From assembly GCA_963817755.1 (NCBI GenBank), contig CAWFPB010000003.1, forward strand, positions 930,001 through 994,000: DNA of 64,000 bases, in the 5' to 3' direction. Both the position numbers and the translations under genes were made by a program. This document shows, one piece after another, positions 36,570 through 45,452 of this stretch; positions within the stretch are counted from its first letter, which is position 1, and each line of letters opens with the position of its first letter. The notes under the pieces were generated by a model. It had not been told where the DNA came from. It saw only the letters and a program-made list of their open reading frames with translations, and did not search any database. This DNA comes from Oleiagrimonas sp963817755 (GTDB lineage: Bacteria > Pseudomonadota > Gammaproteobacteria > Xanthomonadales > Rhodanobacteraceae).

Positions 36570-37673
36570 ATGGCCGACGCCCGCCGCTACCACGACCTGC
36601 CCTCGCCATTCGCGATGAAACGCGGCGGTGCCCTGCACGGCGCCCGGGTGGCCTACGAGACCTGGGGCACGCTGGATCAGGATGCCGGCAACGCCATCCT
36701 GATCCTGACCGGCCTGTCGCCCAGCGCCCACGCGGCCTCGAATGCGGACGATCCCTCGCCGGGCTGGTGGGAGGCCATGCTCGGCCCGGGCAAGCCAATC
36801 GACACCGAGCGCTGGTTCGTCCTCTGCGTCAACGCGCTGGGCAGCGACAAGGGCTCGACCGGACCGGCCTCCATCGACCCGGCCACCGGCGAACCCTATC
36901 GCCTCCAGTTCCCGCAACTGACGCTGGAGGACGTGGCCAATGCCGCCCACTGCGTGGTCGCGGGCCTGGGCATCGAGCGCCTGGCCTGCCTGATCGGATG
37001 CTCCATGGGCGGCATGGCCGCGCTCGGCTACATGCTGCAGCACCCCGGCAGCGTGCGCGCCCACATCAGCGTGGACACCGCGCCGCAGGCACAGCCGTTC
37101 GCCATCGCCATCCGTTCGCTGCAGCGCGAGGCCATCCGCCTGGACCGCAACTGGGACGAGGGGCGCTACAGCGACGACTCCTACCCCGAACGCGGCATGA
37201 GCATCGCGCGCAAGCTGGGCGTGATCACGTACCGCTCAGCGATGGAGTGGAACGGTCGCTTCGCGCGCATCCGGCTCGATTCGGAGGATCGACCGGACGG
37301 CCCGTTCGGCTTCGAGTTCCAGGTCGAGTCCTACCTGCAGGCACACGCACGCAAGTTCGTGCGCCATTTCGACCCCAACTGCTATCTGTACCTGTCGCGC
37401 GCCAGCGACTGGTTCGACGTGGCCGAATACGGTGACGGCAGCGTGCACGAGGGACTGAAGCGGATCTGCATCGAGCACGCGCTGGTGATCGGCGTGACCA
37501 CCGATATCCTGTTCCCGCTCGAGCAGCAGGAGCAGATCGCCAAGGGCCTGGAGGCGGCCGGTGCCCGGGTCGAGTTCGTGGCGCTCAATTCACCGCAGGG
37601 ACACGACGCGTTCCTGGTCGACATCGACCACTACGGGCCGGCCATCGGCGGATTCCTCGATCGGCTCCCGTGA
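36570..37673 (+). CDS. metX: MetX-family homoserine/serine O-acyltransferase
   Basis: An alpha/beta-hydrolase-fold acyltransferase (367 aa) that activates homoserine or serine with acetyl- or succinyl-CoA for sulfur amino acid synthesis. Nucleophile Ser lies in LIGCSMGGMAAL, and the catalytic His near the C-terminus in SPQGHDAFLVD. Several MetX-like proteins of Xanthomonadales are reported to succinylate serine instead of acetylating homoserine, so substrate and gene name are provisional. The ATG at 36570 is preferred over an in-frame TTG 15 bp upstream. Confidence 0.88.
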   Translation: MADARRYHDLPSPFAMKRGGALHGARVAYETWGTLDQDAGNAILILTGLSPSAHAASNADDPSPGWWEAMLGPGKPIDTERWFVLCVNALGSDKGSTGPASIDPATGEPYRLQFPQLTLEDVANAAHCVVAGLGIERLACLIGCSMGGMAALGYMLQHPGSVRAHISVDTAPQAQPFAIAIRSLQREAIRLDRNWDEGRYSDDSYPERGMSIARKLGVITYRSAMEWNGRFARIRLDSEDRPDGPFGFEFQVESYLQAHARKFVRHFDPNCYLYLSRASDWFDVAEYGDGSVHEGLKRICIEHALVIGVTTDILFPLEQQEQIAKGLEAAGARVEFVALNSPQGHDAFLVDIDHYGPAIGGFLDRLP

Positions 37674-37750
37674 GCATAGCGATGGCGGTCGGTGTCCTCC
37701 CTATCCCGGTTTCGCGCGGCGGCACCGCCCGCCGTTGCATCCGGTAACGC

Positions 37751-39298
37751 CTATTCCTCCGCCGCGGCCGCAGCCGCCGGCTTGGCGTGGAACGGTGGCT
37801 TGGTCATCCAAAGCACCCCGATCAGCGCCAGGAACGCCCAGCCAAGCACGTGCATGATGTCGTTGAACGACATCTGGAAACTCTGGCGCGTGATCATGTC
37901 GTTGAGGAAATCCATGGTGCGGTGCGGATGACCGGCGGCGCCCATCTTCTCCAGCGCCTCGCGCGAGACCGGGTTGTAGGGTGTGATGTGCGAAGCCAGC
38001 TGCGCATGGTGGACCACCGCGCGACGATCCCACACGAACGTGGTGATGGAAGCGGCGAAACTGCCGCCCAGGGTGCGCAGGAAGGTCGACAGGCCCGAGC
38101 CGGAAGCGATCTCGCTGGGCTTGAGGTCGGACAGCAGGATGGTCAGCACCGGCATGAAGAACAACGCCACGCCCAGGCCCTGGAAACCACGCACCAGGGC
38201 CACGTGGGCGAAGTCCACGCCGATGTAGAACTGCGACTGCATGAAACAGGTCAGCGCCAGCACCACGAACGCCGCCGCGGCGACCAGGCGCAGGTCGGTG
38301 CGCGGCGCATACTTGCCCACGAAGTAGGTCAGAAGCACCGGCGCGATGCCGATCGAGGCGCCGGCCAGACCGGCCCAGGTGGCGGTGTAGTGCAAGGTAC
38401 GCTGCAACCACAGCGGCAGCAGCAGGCCCATCGAGAAGAAGGTCGAGTAGGACAGGATCAGCAGGATCGTGCCGTAGGTGAAGTTGCGGTGCCGGAACAG
38501 TTTCAGGTCGACGATGGGCTGCTCGTCGGTCAGCTCCCAGATCAGGAACACGGCCACGCCGATCACCGCGACGATACTCATGATCACGATGAAGGTGGAA
38601 TGGAACCAGTCGGCGTCGTTGCCCTTGTCGAGCACGATCTGCAGCGCACCCACGCCGACCACCAGGGCGATCAGCCCCACGTAGTCCACGCGGGGACGCT
38701 CGGTGACCTCCTTCTTGCCGGCCAGCTGCGCGCCGATCACCACGCTGGCGAAGATGCCAATGGGCACGTTGATGAAGAAGATCCACGGCCAGTTGTAGTT
38801 GTCGGTGATCCAGCCGCCCAGGGTCGGCCCGACGATCGGCGCGACCACGGTGACCATGGCCATCAGCGCAAGCGCCATGCCGCGCTTTTCCGACGGATAC
38901 ACCGCGATCAGCAGGCTCTGCGTGACCGGGTACATCGGTCCCGCCACCGCGCCCTGGATGGCCCGGAACAGCAGCAGCATGCCCATGGACTGCGACAGCC
39001 CGCACATCAGCGAGGTGAGCGAGAACAGCAGCGTGGTCCAGACGAACAGCTTGACCTCGCCGAAACGCCGCGCCAGGAAGCCGGTCAACGGCAGCGAGAT
39101 GGCCATGCACACGGTGAACGAGGTGATCACCCAGGTGCTCTGGTTGTAGCTGACACCCAGGTTGCCGGCGATGGTCGGCAGCGACACGTTGGCAATGGTC
39201 GTGTCCAGCACACGCATGAACGTGGCCAGGGAAAGGCCGATGGTGGCCAGCAGCAGGTTGGGTGGTCGGTAGTGCGCGTCGGCCACGATAACTGTCAT
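37751..39298 (-). CDS. DHA2-family drug:H+ antiporter (EmrB-like)
   Basis: A 515-aa inner-membrane exporter with 14 predicted helices. The DHA2 motifs are present: LDTTIANVSLPTIAGNL in helix 1, FLARRFGEVKLF (motif A), and GPTLGGWITDNYNWPWIF (motif C). EmrB normally works with an EmrA fusion protein and TolC, but no emrA lies in the window. Convergent with metX. The start at 39298 avoids a weakly supported 10-codon extension. Confidence 0.93.
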   Translation of the reverse strand: MTVIVADAHYRPPNLLLATIGLSLATFMRVLDTTIANVSLPTIAGNLGVSYNQSTWVITSFTVCMAISLPLTGFLARRFGEVKLFVWTTLLFSLTSLMCGLSQSMGMLLLFRAIQGAVAGPMYPVTQSLLIAVYPSEKRGMALALMAMVTVVAPIVGPTLGGWITDNYNWPWIFFINVPIGIFASVVIGAQLAGKKEVTERPRVDYVGLIALVVGVGALQIVLDKGNDADWFHSTFIVIMSIVAVIGVAVFLIWELTDEQPIVDLKLFRHRNFTYGTILLILSYSTFFSMGLLLPLWLQRTLHYTATWAGLAGASIGIAPVLLTYFVGKYAPRTDLRLVAAAAFVVLALTCFMQSQFYIGVDFAHVALVRGFQGLGVALFFMPVLTILLSDLKPSEIASGSGLSTFLRTLGGSFAASITTFVWDRRAVVHHAQLASHITPYNPVSREALEKMGAAGHPHRTMDFLNDMITRQSFQMSFNDIMHVLGWAFLALIGVLWMTKPPFHAKPAAAAAAEE

Positions 39299-39478
39299 GA
39301 CAGGTAAATAATCGCCACAGGGTAGCATCCCGAAGCCTGCGCGTCTGCCCTGCCCGCGCCCGGTACGACCTCGAACGGGGTCGCCCGGCCGCCGTCACGG
39401 GCGCCCCCACTCGGCCCCGGGTTCGAGCGCGCAACGCTCTCGACCCGGGGCCCCGGTTTGCGGCATACTCGCCGCCTT

Positions 39479-39565
39479 GCCGAAGTGGCGGAATAGGTAG
39501 ACGCGACGGACTCAAAATCCGTTTCTGGCGACAGAGTGTGGGTTCGAGTCCCACCTTCGGCACCA
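39479..39565 (+). tRNA. tRNA-Leu (anticodon CAA)
   Basis: An 87-nt cloverleaf including encoded CCA. The acceptor stem GCCGAAG pairs with CTTCGGC, the anticodon stem ACGGA/TCCGT encloses CTCAAAA with anticodon CAA (decoding UUG), the variable arm is long as in class-II tRNAs, and the T arm contains GGTTCGAGTCC. Confidence 0.96.
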
Positions 39566-39758
39566 CTGGCCGCGCAACGCGGCACGATGCATGCTTTACC
39601 GCATCGCCCCGGGAACCACCGGCGCCTTCTTGCCATGGGCACCGGGGTGCGCATGAACCGATTGTGCTCTCCTTCTCAACCCTGAACGGTTTGCCGGATC
39701 TGCGGCGACGTGCGGGTTGTGCGGAGCGTATAGTTGATGCACTTGGAGAGGGGGTGGC

Positions 39759-40286
39759 ATGAATCCGAACAATGAATCGTCGAGGAACAGCGGAAGCGAG
39801 CGCGTCTCGGGCCCGCAGGGGACACAGTTGTTTTCCGCCGAGGAGCTGCGCCGGCACACCGCCAGCGGCCCGCATGCCGACGCACTGGACCGCGCCAGTA
39901 CCAACCGCCCGGTGCTCCAGGGCATCGACAGCATGGACGGCAAGCGCTTCTCGTTGCGGGCAGGCAGGCAGACCATCGGCCGCCGCGATGACAACGACAT
40001 CGTCATCGACGAAACCAGCGTGTCCTCCTCGCACGCGTGGATCATGAACCAGAACGGTCACTACGTGATCATGAACACGCTGTCGACCAACGGCACCTTC
40101 GTCAACGACCAGCGCGTACACGACGCGGTCCTCAAGCACGGGGATCGCATACGCTTCGGCCAGGCCGAGTTCGTCTTCCGCACGCGCGAATCCGGCCCCT
40201 TGGGCGGCAAGCGCTCGCTGACCCTGGTCGGCATGCTGGTGCTGGTCGCGCTCGGCGGCCTGGCCTGGTGGCTGTTCATGCACTGA
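39759..40286 (+). CDS. Membrane-anchored FHA-domain protein
   Basis: A 175-aa protein with a forkhead-associated domain (about residues 55-145) that binds phosphothreonine. The key residues are visible in IGRRDDNDIVI, SVSSSHAWI and LSTNGTFVN. A C-terminal hydrophobic helix (about 153-173) anchors it to the membrane. It is 4 bp upstream of the Ser/Thr kinase gene, so it is very likely the reader of that kinase's phosphorylation. A GGAGAGGGGG tract serves as ribosome binding site. Confidence 0.9.
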   Translation: MNPNNESSRNSGSERVSGPQGTQLFSAEELRRHTASGPHADALDRASTNRPVLQGIDSMDGKRFSLRAGRQTIGRRDDNDIVIDETSVSSSHAWIMNQNGHYVIMNTLSTNGTFVNDQRVHDAVLKHGDRIRFGQAEFVFRTRESGPLGGKRSLTLVGMLVLVALGGLAWWLFMH

Positions 40287-40290
40287 CCCG

Positions 40291-42051
40291 ATGTCCAGCG
40301 ATCCCATGCCAGCGCAAATCGGCCGGTACCGCATCGAGGGCATCCTCGGTGAAGGTGCCAGCGCGGTGGTCTATGCCGGCTTCGATCCGGAAATCGAGCG
40401 CCGCGTGGCCATCAAGTGCCTGCACCGGGACGTCTCGGCCGACAGCGGCTACCGGCACCGGTTCCAGGTCGAAGCCCGTGCTGCCGGCCATCTCAACCAC
40501 CCGCACCTGGTCACCATCTACGACACCGGCGAGACCGGAGACGGCCGGCCCTACATCGCCATGGAGCGCATGGGCGGCGAGTCGCTGGCCCATCGCGTGG
40601 AACGGGAAGGCCTGCCCCCGCTGCCGGTCATCCTGGAGATGGCCATACAGATCACCAGCGCGCTGGAGTATGCACATGGCGAGGGTGTCGTGCATCACGA
40701 CATCAAGCCCGAGAACATCATGTTCATGGAGGGCTGGCGACAGGCCAAGCTCAGTGATTTCGGCATCGCCGAACGCCGCGGTCCAGCGCGTCAGGGCGAA
40801 GGCGGAGAGGACCAGCTCATCGGGGGTACGCCTTCGTTCATGGCCCTGGAACGGCTGCAAGGCAAGCGTGCGGACGCGCGCAGCGACCTGTTCTCGCTCG
40901 GCGTGGTGCTGTTCTGGTTGCTCACGGGCAAGCTGCCCTGGTCGGAAACCGACGACATCCAGCAGTTGATTCGAGAGCGCAAGCGCCATCCGCAACCGGT
41001 CATCGAGCCGCGCGACCCGTCCACCCCCTCGATCCTGATCGCCATCGTGCGGACCCTGCTGGCCCAGTCGGCCGACGCACGCTACCAGGCCGCCAGCGAG
41101 GTCATCGAGGACCTGCGCCTGGCCCAGCGCGAATACGAACGCCTGCAGGAAAGCCCGCTCACCGGCAGCATCATCTCGTTGCGGGTGCGTTGGGCCAGCA
41201 TGCTGGGAGCCACCCTCACCCTGGTCCTGCTGATCGGCCTTGCCGCGATCTACAGCAAGCAGCGCGCCGCGGTGAACGGACTGGCGCTGGACTATGGAAG
41301 CTCGCTCAGCCGCATGATTGCCCACGAATCGGCGGAAAACCTGCTGCTGGGCGACCGCGCCGCGACCCGTGCGCTGGTCGAGGACGTGGCGCGCAACCGG
41401 CAGATCCACTACATCGCCATTGCCGACTATCAGGGCCAGGTGGTGGCCAGTACCGTACCGCGCGAGGTCGGCAAGGCGCTGCCGCGGCTCAACGAGCACG
41501 ACTACCTCTCGCGCGAGGACGACGTCGACAGCTACCGCAGCCAGGTACAGGGCATGCACGCCAGCATGATGCTGTTCAGTACCCCGATCCGCTACCAGGA
41601 CAAGACGGTCGGCCGGCTGCGGCTGGGGGTCAGCGACGCACCGCTGACGGCTGCCCAGCACACCACCCTGTGGGTCATTTCAGCCGTGCTGGCCGTGACG
41701 CTGATCGCCGTGATCGGCGCCGCCTACTGGCTGTTCCGCCGCCCGCTGATCCTGCTGGATCTGCTTGGCGAGGCCATGATGCGCGTGGCCCGCGGCGATT
41801 TCCGCTACCGCATCCGCCTGGTACGCAGCGACGAACTCGGCCGGCTGTTCACCGCCTTCAACCTCATGAACCAGTCCCTGCACGCGCGCATGCGCGCCAG
41901 CGGCGGAGCGGGCAAGGAAAAGCGGGTGGAAAAGGTCGTCAAGACCACGCGCATCCTGCCCGGCGCCCGGACCCGCACCCGCGTCGCGCCGGTCGCTGCC
42001 ACCCGCATCCTGCCCGGCAGCGAGCCGGACGAGGACGGCAAGGAGTCCTGA
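40291..42051 (+). CDS. Sensor-type Ser/Thr protein kinase with periplasmic domain and HAMP
   Basis: A 586-aa transmembrane kinase. The Hanks-type catalytic domain (about residues 12-270) has the glycine loop LGEGASAVVYAG, Lys42 in VAIKCL, the catalytic loop VVHHDIKPEN (HHD in place of HRD), and LSDFGIAE. A transmembrane helix (about 300-325), an extracytoplasmic sensor of roughly 120 residues, a second helix (about 450-475) and a HAMP segment follow. This is a histidine-kinase-like layout on a Ser/Thr kinase. The tail holds two TRILPG motifs, possible phosphothreonine docking sites for the FHA partner. Confidence 0.92.
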   Translation: MSSDPMPAQIGRYRIEGILGEGASAVVYAGFDPEIERRVAIKCLHRDVSADSGYRHRFQVEARAAGHLNHPHLVTIYDTGETGDGRPYIAMERMGGESLAHRVEREGLPPLPVILEMAIQITSALEYAHGEGVVHHDIKPENIMFMEGWRQAKLSDFGIAERRGPARQGEGGEDQLIGGTPSFMALERLQGKRADARSDLFSLGVVLFWLLTGKLPWSETDDIQQLIRERKRHPQPVIEPRDPSTPSILIAIVRTLLAQSADARYQAASEVIEDLRLAQREYERLQESPLTGSIISLRVRWASMLGATLTLVLLIGLAAIYSKQRAAVNGLALDYGSSLSRMIAHESAENLLLGDRAATRALVEDVARNRQIHYIAIADYQGQVVASTVPREVGKALPRLNEHDYLSREDDVDSYRSQVQGMHASMMLFSTPIRYQDKTVGRLRLGVSDAPLTAAQHTTLWVISAVLAVTLIAVIGAAYWLFRRPLILLDLLGEAMMRVARGDFRYRIRLVRSDELGRLFTAFNLMNQSLHARMRASGGAGKEKRVEKVVKTTRILPGARTRTRVAPVAATRILPGSEPDEDGKES

Positions 42052-42060
42052 GCGCTCCCC

Positions 42061-43008
42061 TCAGAGCTGTTTCAGGCGGCTCTGCAGTTCCTGGGCACGC
42101 GCGCGGTAGATGATGGCCGGTTCGTAGTTCGGATCGATGGCCAGGATCTTGTCCCACAGGTGAATGGCCTGGCTGAGCTTCTGGTCGCGGTACAGCACGA
42201 TCGCGCGCTGATGATAGTCCGACAGCAGTTGCTTGCGCACCGAATCGGCCTGGCTGCCCGAGGATTTCAGATTGGGATCGATGTCCAGGGCCTTGCCCAG
42301 GCGATCGACGGCTTGCGTACGGCGGCCCTTCTCGAACAGCGCCACGCTCTGGCGCTGCAATTGCGCAGCCTTCTGTTCGTTGCCCGGGGGGGGCGATGCG
42401 GACGACGTGGGCGTGGATGTCGTCTTCGACGGTGTGGCGGCCGTCTCGCTGTCGGCCTTTCGCATGTCTCTCGCGTGCGGCGCATCGAGCGGGATACGCA
42501 CACGCTGTCCCACGCGCAGGTCGGACGGGTCACTGGCGTGGTTGTAGCGGGCCAGGACCAGAAAGCGGTCGGCATCTCCCAGGTATCGCACCGCGAGGCT
42601 GCTGTAGGATTCGCCGGACTTCACCACGTGCATGCGCGAGCGCGTGCCCAGTTGCCTGTCCGGATCGATCGTCAGCTGCCGCCACAGGTCGCGTGCCGCA
42701 CGGTCGTCCGGATGCACCTGGAGATACCGGTGCAACTGCTTCTTCCCGGTCGCGTAGTGGCCGTTCTGCAACTGTCGGGAGACGATGGTCTTCAGGGGCA
42801 CCACCGGCGCCACTTCCACTGCGGGGGCCGGCGCCGACTGCGCGGATGCCGGCGCCTTGCTGGTGGTGACTTTCGGTGCATGCACGCCGAACGCATGCCC
42901 GATGCTGCGCTTGAGCGACTGCATCTGGGCACAACCGGCCAGCAACGCGAGCAGGCCGGTCATAAGGACTGCCGTCTTGCAGTCCCGGAAATGCGGTTTC
43001 GGTGTCAT
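42061..43008 (-). CDS. LysM-domain lipoprotein with TPR-like repeats
   Basis: A 315-aa precursor with a lipobox (LLALLAGC). After a low-complexity Ala/Pro linker come a helical repeat region (about 75-120), a LysM domain (about 125-175; MHVVKSGESYSSLAVRYLG) that binds peptidoglycan, a Ser/Thr/Pro linker, and C-terminal TPR-like repeats (about 220-310). It lies 30 bp after the PP2C phosphatase and is convergent with the kinase. A cell-wall-sensing role in the phosphorylation module is inferred. A GTG start 27 bp upstream is possible. Confidence 0.83.
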   Translation of the reverse strand: MTPKPHFRDCKTAVLMTGLLALLAGCAQMQSLKRSIGHAFGVHAPKVTTSKAPASAQSAPAPAVEVAPVVPLKTIVSRQLQNGHYATGKKQLHRYLQVHPDDRAARDLWRQLTIDPDRQLGTRSRMHVVKSGESYSSLAVRYLGDADRFLVLARYNHASDPSDLRVGQRVRIPLDAPHARDMRKADSETAATPSKTTSTPTSSASPPPGNEQKAAQLQRQSVALFEKGRRTQAVDRLGKALDIDPNLKSSGSQADSVRKQLLSDYHQRAIVLYRDQKLSQAIHLWDKILAIDPNYEPAIIYRARAQELQSRLKQL

Positions 43009-43038
43009 GTGTTTGCCATACTCCAGGGAATACACGAA

Positions 43039-43887
43039 TCAGGTGGTGGACCGGCGACGCAGTGCCGTCGGCATCAGGATGGCCCGCGCCCACAGGCCGG
43101 CCGTGTAGCGTCGCAGCCTTCCGGCCGCCGATGCACGGACCAGAATAAGGGACGCGTTGTCGCCGTCGGCACCGCCACGCTCGGCAGCGAGCGTAAGCGC
43201 ATCGCGCAAAGCCTGCTCCTGATCCTCGCGTACGGCGTACCGGCCCAGTTCCGGGGTCGAAAGATGTTCCCACACCCCATCGCTGCACAATGCGAAACCC
43301 TGTCCGACACGCAGACGGGTCCCGCCATGCTCGACCTCCGGCACCGCGGAACCACCCAGGCCGCGCAGCAACTTGTGCTGGTCGACGTGCTGCGCCGCCT
43401 GTTCGGGCCGGATCTCGCCGCGCTGCACGCGCAGTTCGGCAAGACTGTGGTCACGCGTGCGATACACGCATTGCCCGCCCAGGAAATGATATAGCCGACT
43501 ATCGCCGACATGTACCCAACTGGCCCGATCGCCCCGCAACAGCAGCGCCACGATGGTCGAGTGCGGTTCACCGCCCATCAGGCCCAGTCGCCGGCGGAGC
43601 AGTTCCTCGTGGGCCTCCTGGCACAGGGATTCCAGGAACACCGCGCCCGGAAGCTGCAGCCACAGGCGTTGTTCCCACAGTCGCCGCGCCACCGTGACCA
43701 CGCCATCGGAAGCAATTTCCCCGGCGCCGTCCCCGCCCATGCCGTCGGCCAGCACCAGCAGTCGGGTGTCCTCGGCCGGATCATAGAAACAGGCCACGGC
43801 ATCCTGCTGGCTGTCGCGCCCTCCCTGCACACGGCCTGCAGCCACGCGCGGAGAACCCTGGAACTCGATGTTCTGGCGGTCCGGCAT
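43039..43887 (-). CDS. PP2C-family Ser/Thr protein phosphatase
   Basis: A 282-aa metal-dependent phosphatase that should reverse phosphorylation by the neighbouring kinase. The PP2C motifs are clear: RDSQQDAV, VLADGMGGDGAGE with the metal aspartates, VHVGDSRLYHF, ALCSDGVWEHL and GDNASLIL. It has no transmembrane segment. The start at 43887 is chosen for its GGGGGA site; two ATG/GTG codons upstream remain open. Confidence 0.92.
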   Translation of the reverse strand: MPDRQNIEFQGSPRVAAGRVQGGRDSQQDAVACFYDPAEDTRLLVLADGMGGDGAGEIASDGVVTVARRLWEQRLWLQLPGAVFLESLCQEAHEELLRRRLGLMGGEPHSTIVALLLRGDRASWVHVGDSRLYHFLGGQCVYRTRDHSLAELRVQRGEIRPEQAAQHVDQHKLLRGLGGSAVPEVEHGGTRLRVGQGFALCSDGVWEHLSTPELGRYAVREDQEQALRDALTLAAERGGADGDNASLILVRASAAGRLRRYTAGLWARAILMPTALRRRSTT

Positions 43888-43976
43888 GCGTATCCCCCTG
43901 CTGCGCATGTGCCCGGTGGGGTCATGCGCCATACCCGGCCAGTATAACGGCGCTCCGCCCGGGAAGGGTCGCGAAC

Positions 43977-44891
43977 GTGTTCACACCAGATGCATGCGCC
44001 ATCGCTCCTCCGCCACCGGCTTGCCAAACGACCCGCACTGCGTTGACATGCCCGGGCATGCAAGTACCGCACACTGTTCCCTTCCCTGCACACGCCGGGC
44101 CCTGGCCCTCTGGCAACGGGCTGTTCCACGTGCAGCTGGCCGATGGCCGGCACGCCTGGTTGAAACAGCATGCAGACCAGCCCGGCTCCTACCTGGCCGC
44201 GGAAGCGGCGGGCCTGGATCGGCTGCGATCCGCCGGCGGCCTGCGCGTGCCGAGGATCCTGGGCATGGACGGGCACCGCCTGCTGCTGGAGGACCTGGGA
44301 AGCGGCAGTCAGACGGCGGACTTTGCCGCGATCGCCGGCACGGGACTGGCCGTGCAGCATCGTGTCACGGGAGAGACCTTCGGACTGGAGCACGACGGAT
44401 GGTGCGGCGACGGATTCCAGGACAATACGCCTGATCGCGACGGACACCGCTTCTTCGCCGTGCGTCGACTGTTGCCCCAGGCACGCCGCGCGCTGGATGC
44501 CGGGCGGCTCGACGCGGCCGGTCTGCATGCCGTGGAGCGCATCGGTGAGCGGCTGCGCCAGTGGATTCCCGAACAGCCACCCGCATTGCTGCACGGGGAC
44601 CTGTGGCTGGGCAACCTGCACTGCTGCGCGGACGGACGTCCGGCACTGATCGATGCCGGTGCGGTCCACTTCGGCTGGCCCGAGGCCGACCTGGCCATGC
44701 TGACCCTGTTCGGCGATCCGGGGCCTCGGCTGTTCCAGGACTATGCCGAACACGCTCCGCTGCAAGCGGACTGGCGCGAACGCGCCCCGCTGTACAACCT
44801 CTACCACCTGCTCAACCACCTGAACCTGTTCGGCAGCGGTTACCTGGGCGCGGTGCGCGCGGTGCTCAAGCGTTTCGCACCGGCGCCCTGA
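43977..44891 (+). CDS. Fructosamine kinase family protein
   Basis: Kinase fold related to aminoglycoside phosphotransferases; family members phosphorylate ketosamines on glycated proteins for repair. The frame encodes 304 aa with the catalytic motif LLHGDLWLGNLH near residue 205, LIDAGAVHFGWPEADLAML for metal binding, and YNLYHLLNHLNLFG at the end. The N-terminus is uncertain: a GTG at 43977 and an ATG at 44058 are both in frame, and the nucleotide-loop region (PSGNGLFHVQLADG) begins soon after the second. Confidence 0.85.
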   Translation: MFTPDACAIAPPPPACQTTRTALTCPGMQVPHTVPFPAHAGPWPSGNGLFHVQLADGRHAWLKQHADQPGSYLAAEAAGLDRLRSAGGLRVPRILGMDGHRLLLEDLGSGSQTADFAAIAGTGLAVQHRVTGETFGLEHDGWCGDGFQDNTPDRDGHRFFAVRRLLPQARRALDAGRLDAAGLHAVERIGERLRQWIPEQPPALLHGDLWLGNLHCCADGRPALIDAGAVHFGWPEADLAMLTLFGDPGPRLFQDYAEHAPLQADWRERAPLYNLYHLLNHLNLFGSGYLGAVRAVLKRFAPAP

Positions 44892-44898
44892 CCGGGCC

Positions 44899-45384
44899 TC
44901 AGTGCTCGTGGCCGCCCGGACCGTGGGCATGGCCGTGGGCCAGCTCTTCCTCACCGGCCTCACGCACCGCCAGCACCTCGATGTCGAAATGCAGCGTCTT
45001 CCCGGCCAGCGGATGATTGAGGTCGACATCGACCGTGGTCATGCCGACCTTGTGCACGCTGCCTTGCATCACGCCGCCGTCCTTGCGCCGCAACGTCACG
45101 GCCGCACCCGGCACCAGCCTGGCCCCCTTGCCGAAGTATTTCTTCGAAAGGCGCTGCACCCGTCCTTCCTGGCGCGGGCCATAGGCCTCTTCCGGCTCCA
45201 GGTCGACCGAGAAGGTCTCGCCTTCCGACCGGCCTTCCAGTGCCTTTTCCATGCCCGACACCAGTTGTCCGCGACCCAGCAGGACCTGCAAGGGCTGCTC
45301 GCGATCATGCGATTTCTCGTGCACCTGACCGTCCACCTCAAGCTGGTAATGGAAGGACACGACGCAATCTTTGCTGGCTTTCAT
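44899..45384 (-). CDS. slyD: FKBP-type peptidyl-prolyl isomerase SlyD-like
   Basis: Prolyl isomerase and metallochaperone of the cytoplasm. The 161-aa protein has the FKBP domain split by the IF chaperone domain (residues 70-120), with YQLEVDGQVHEKS and LEPEEAYGPRQE, and a histidine-rich metal-binding tail (HGHAHGPGGHEH). Length and tail match SlyD, slightly shorter than in E. coli. Confidence 0.93.
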   Translation of the reverse strand: MKASKDCVVSFHYQLEVDGQVHEKSHDREQPLQVLLGRGQLVSGMEKALEGRSEGETFSVDLEPEEAYGPRQEGRVQRLSKKYFGKGARLVPGAAVTLRRKDGGVMQGSVHKVGMTTVDVDLNHPLAGKTLHFDIEVLAVREAGEEELAHGHAHGPGGHEH

Positions 45385-45452
45385 GGAAGGATTCCGGAGA
45401 AGAGAATCGGCGCATCATAGTCGGCGCGCACCCAGGCGTCACGCATGCCCGG

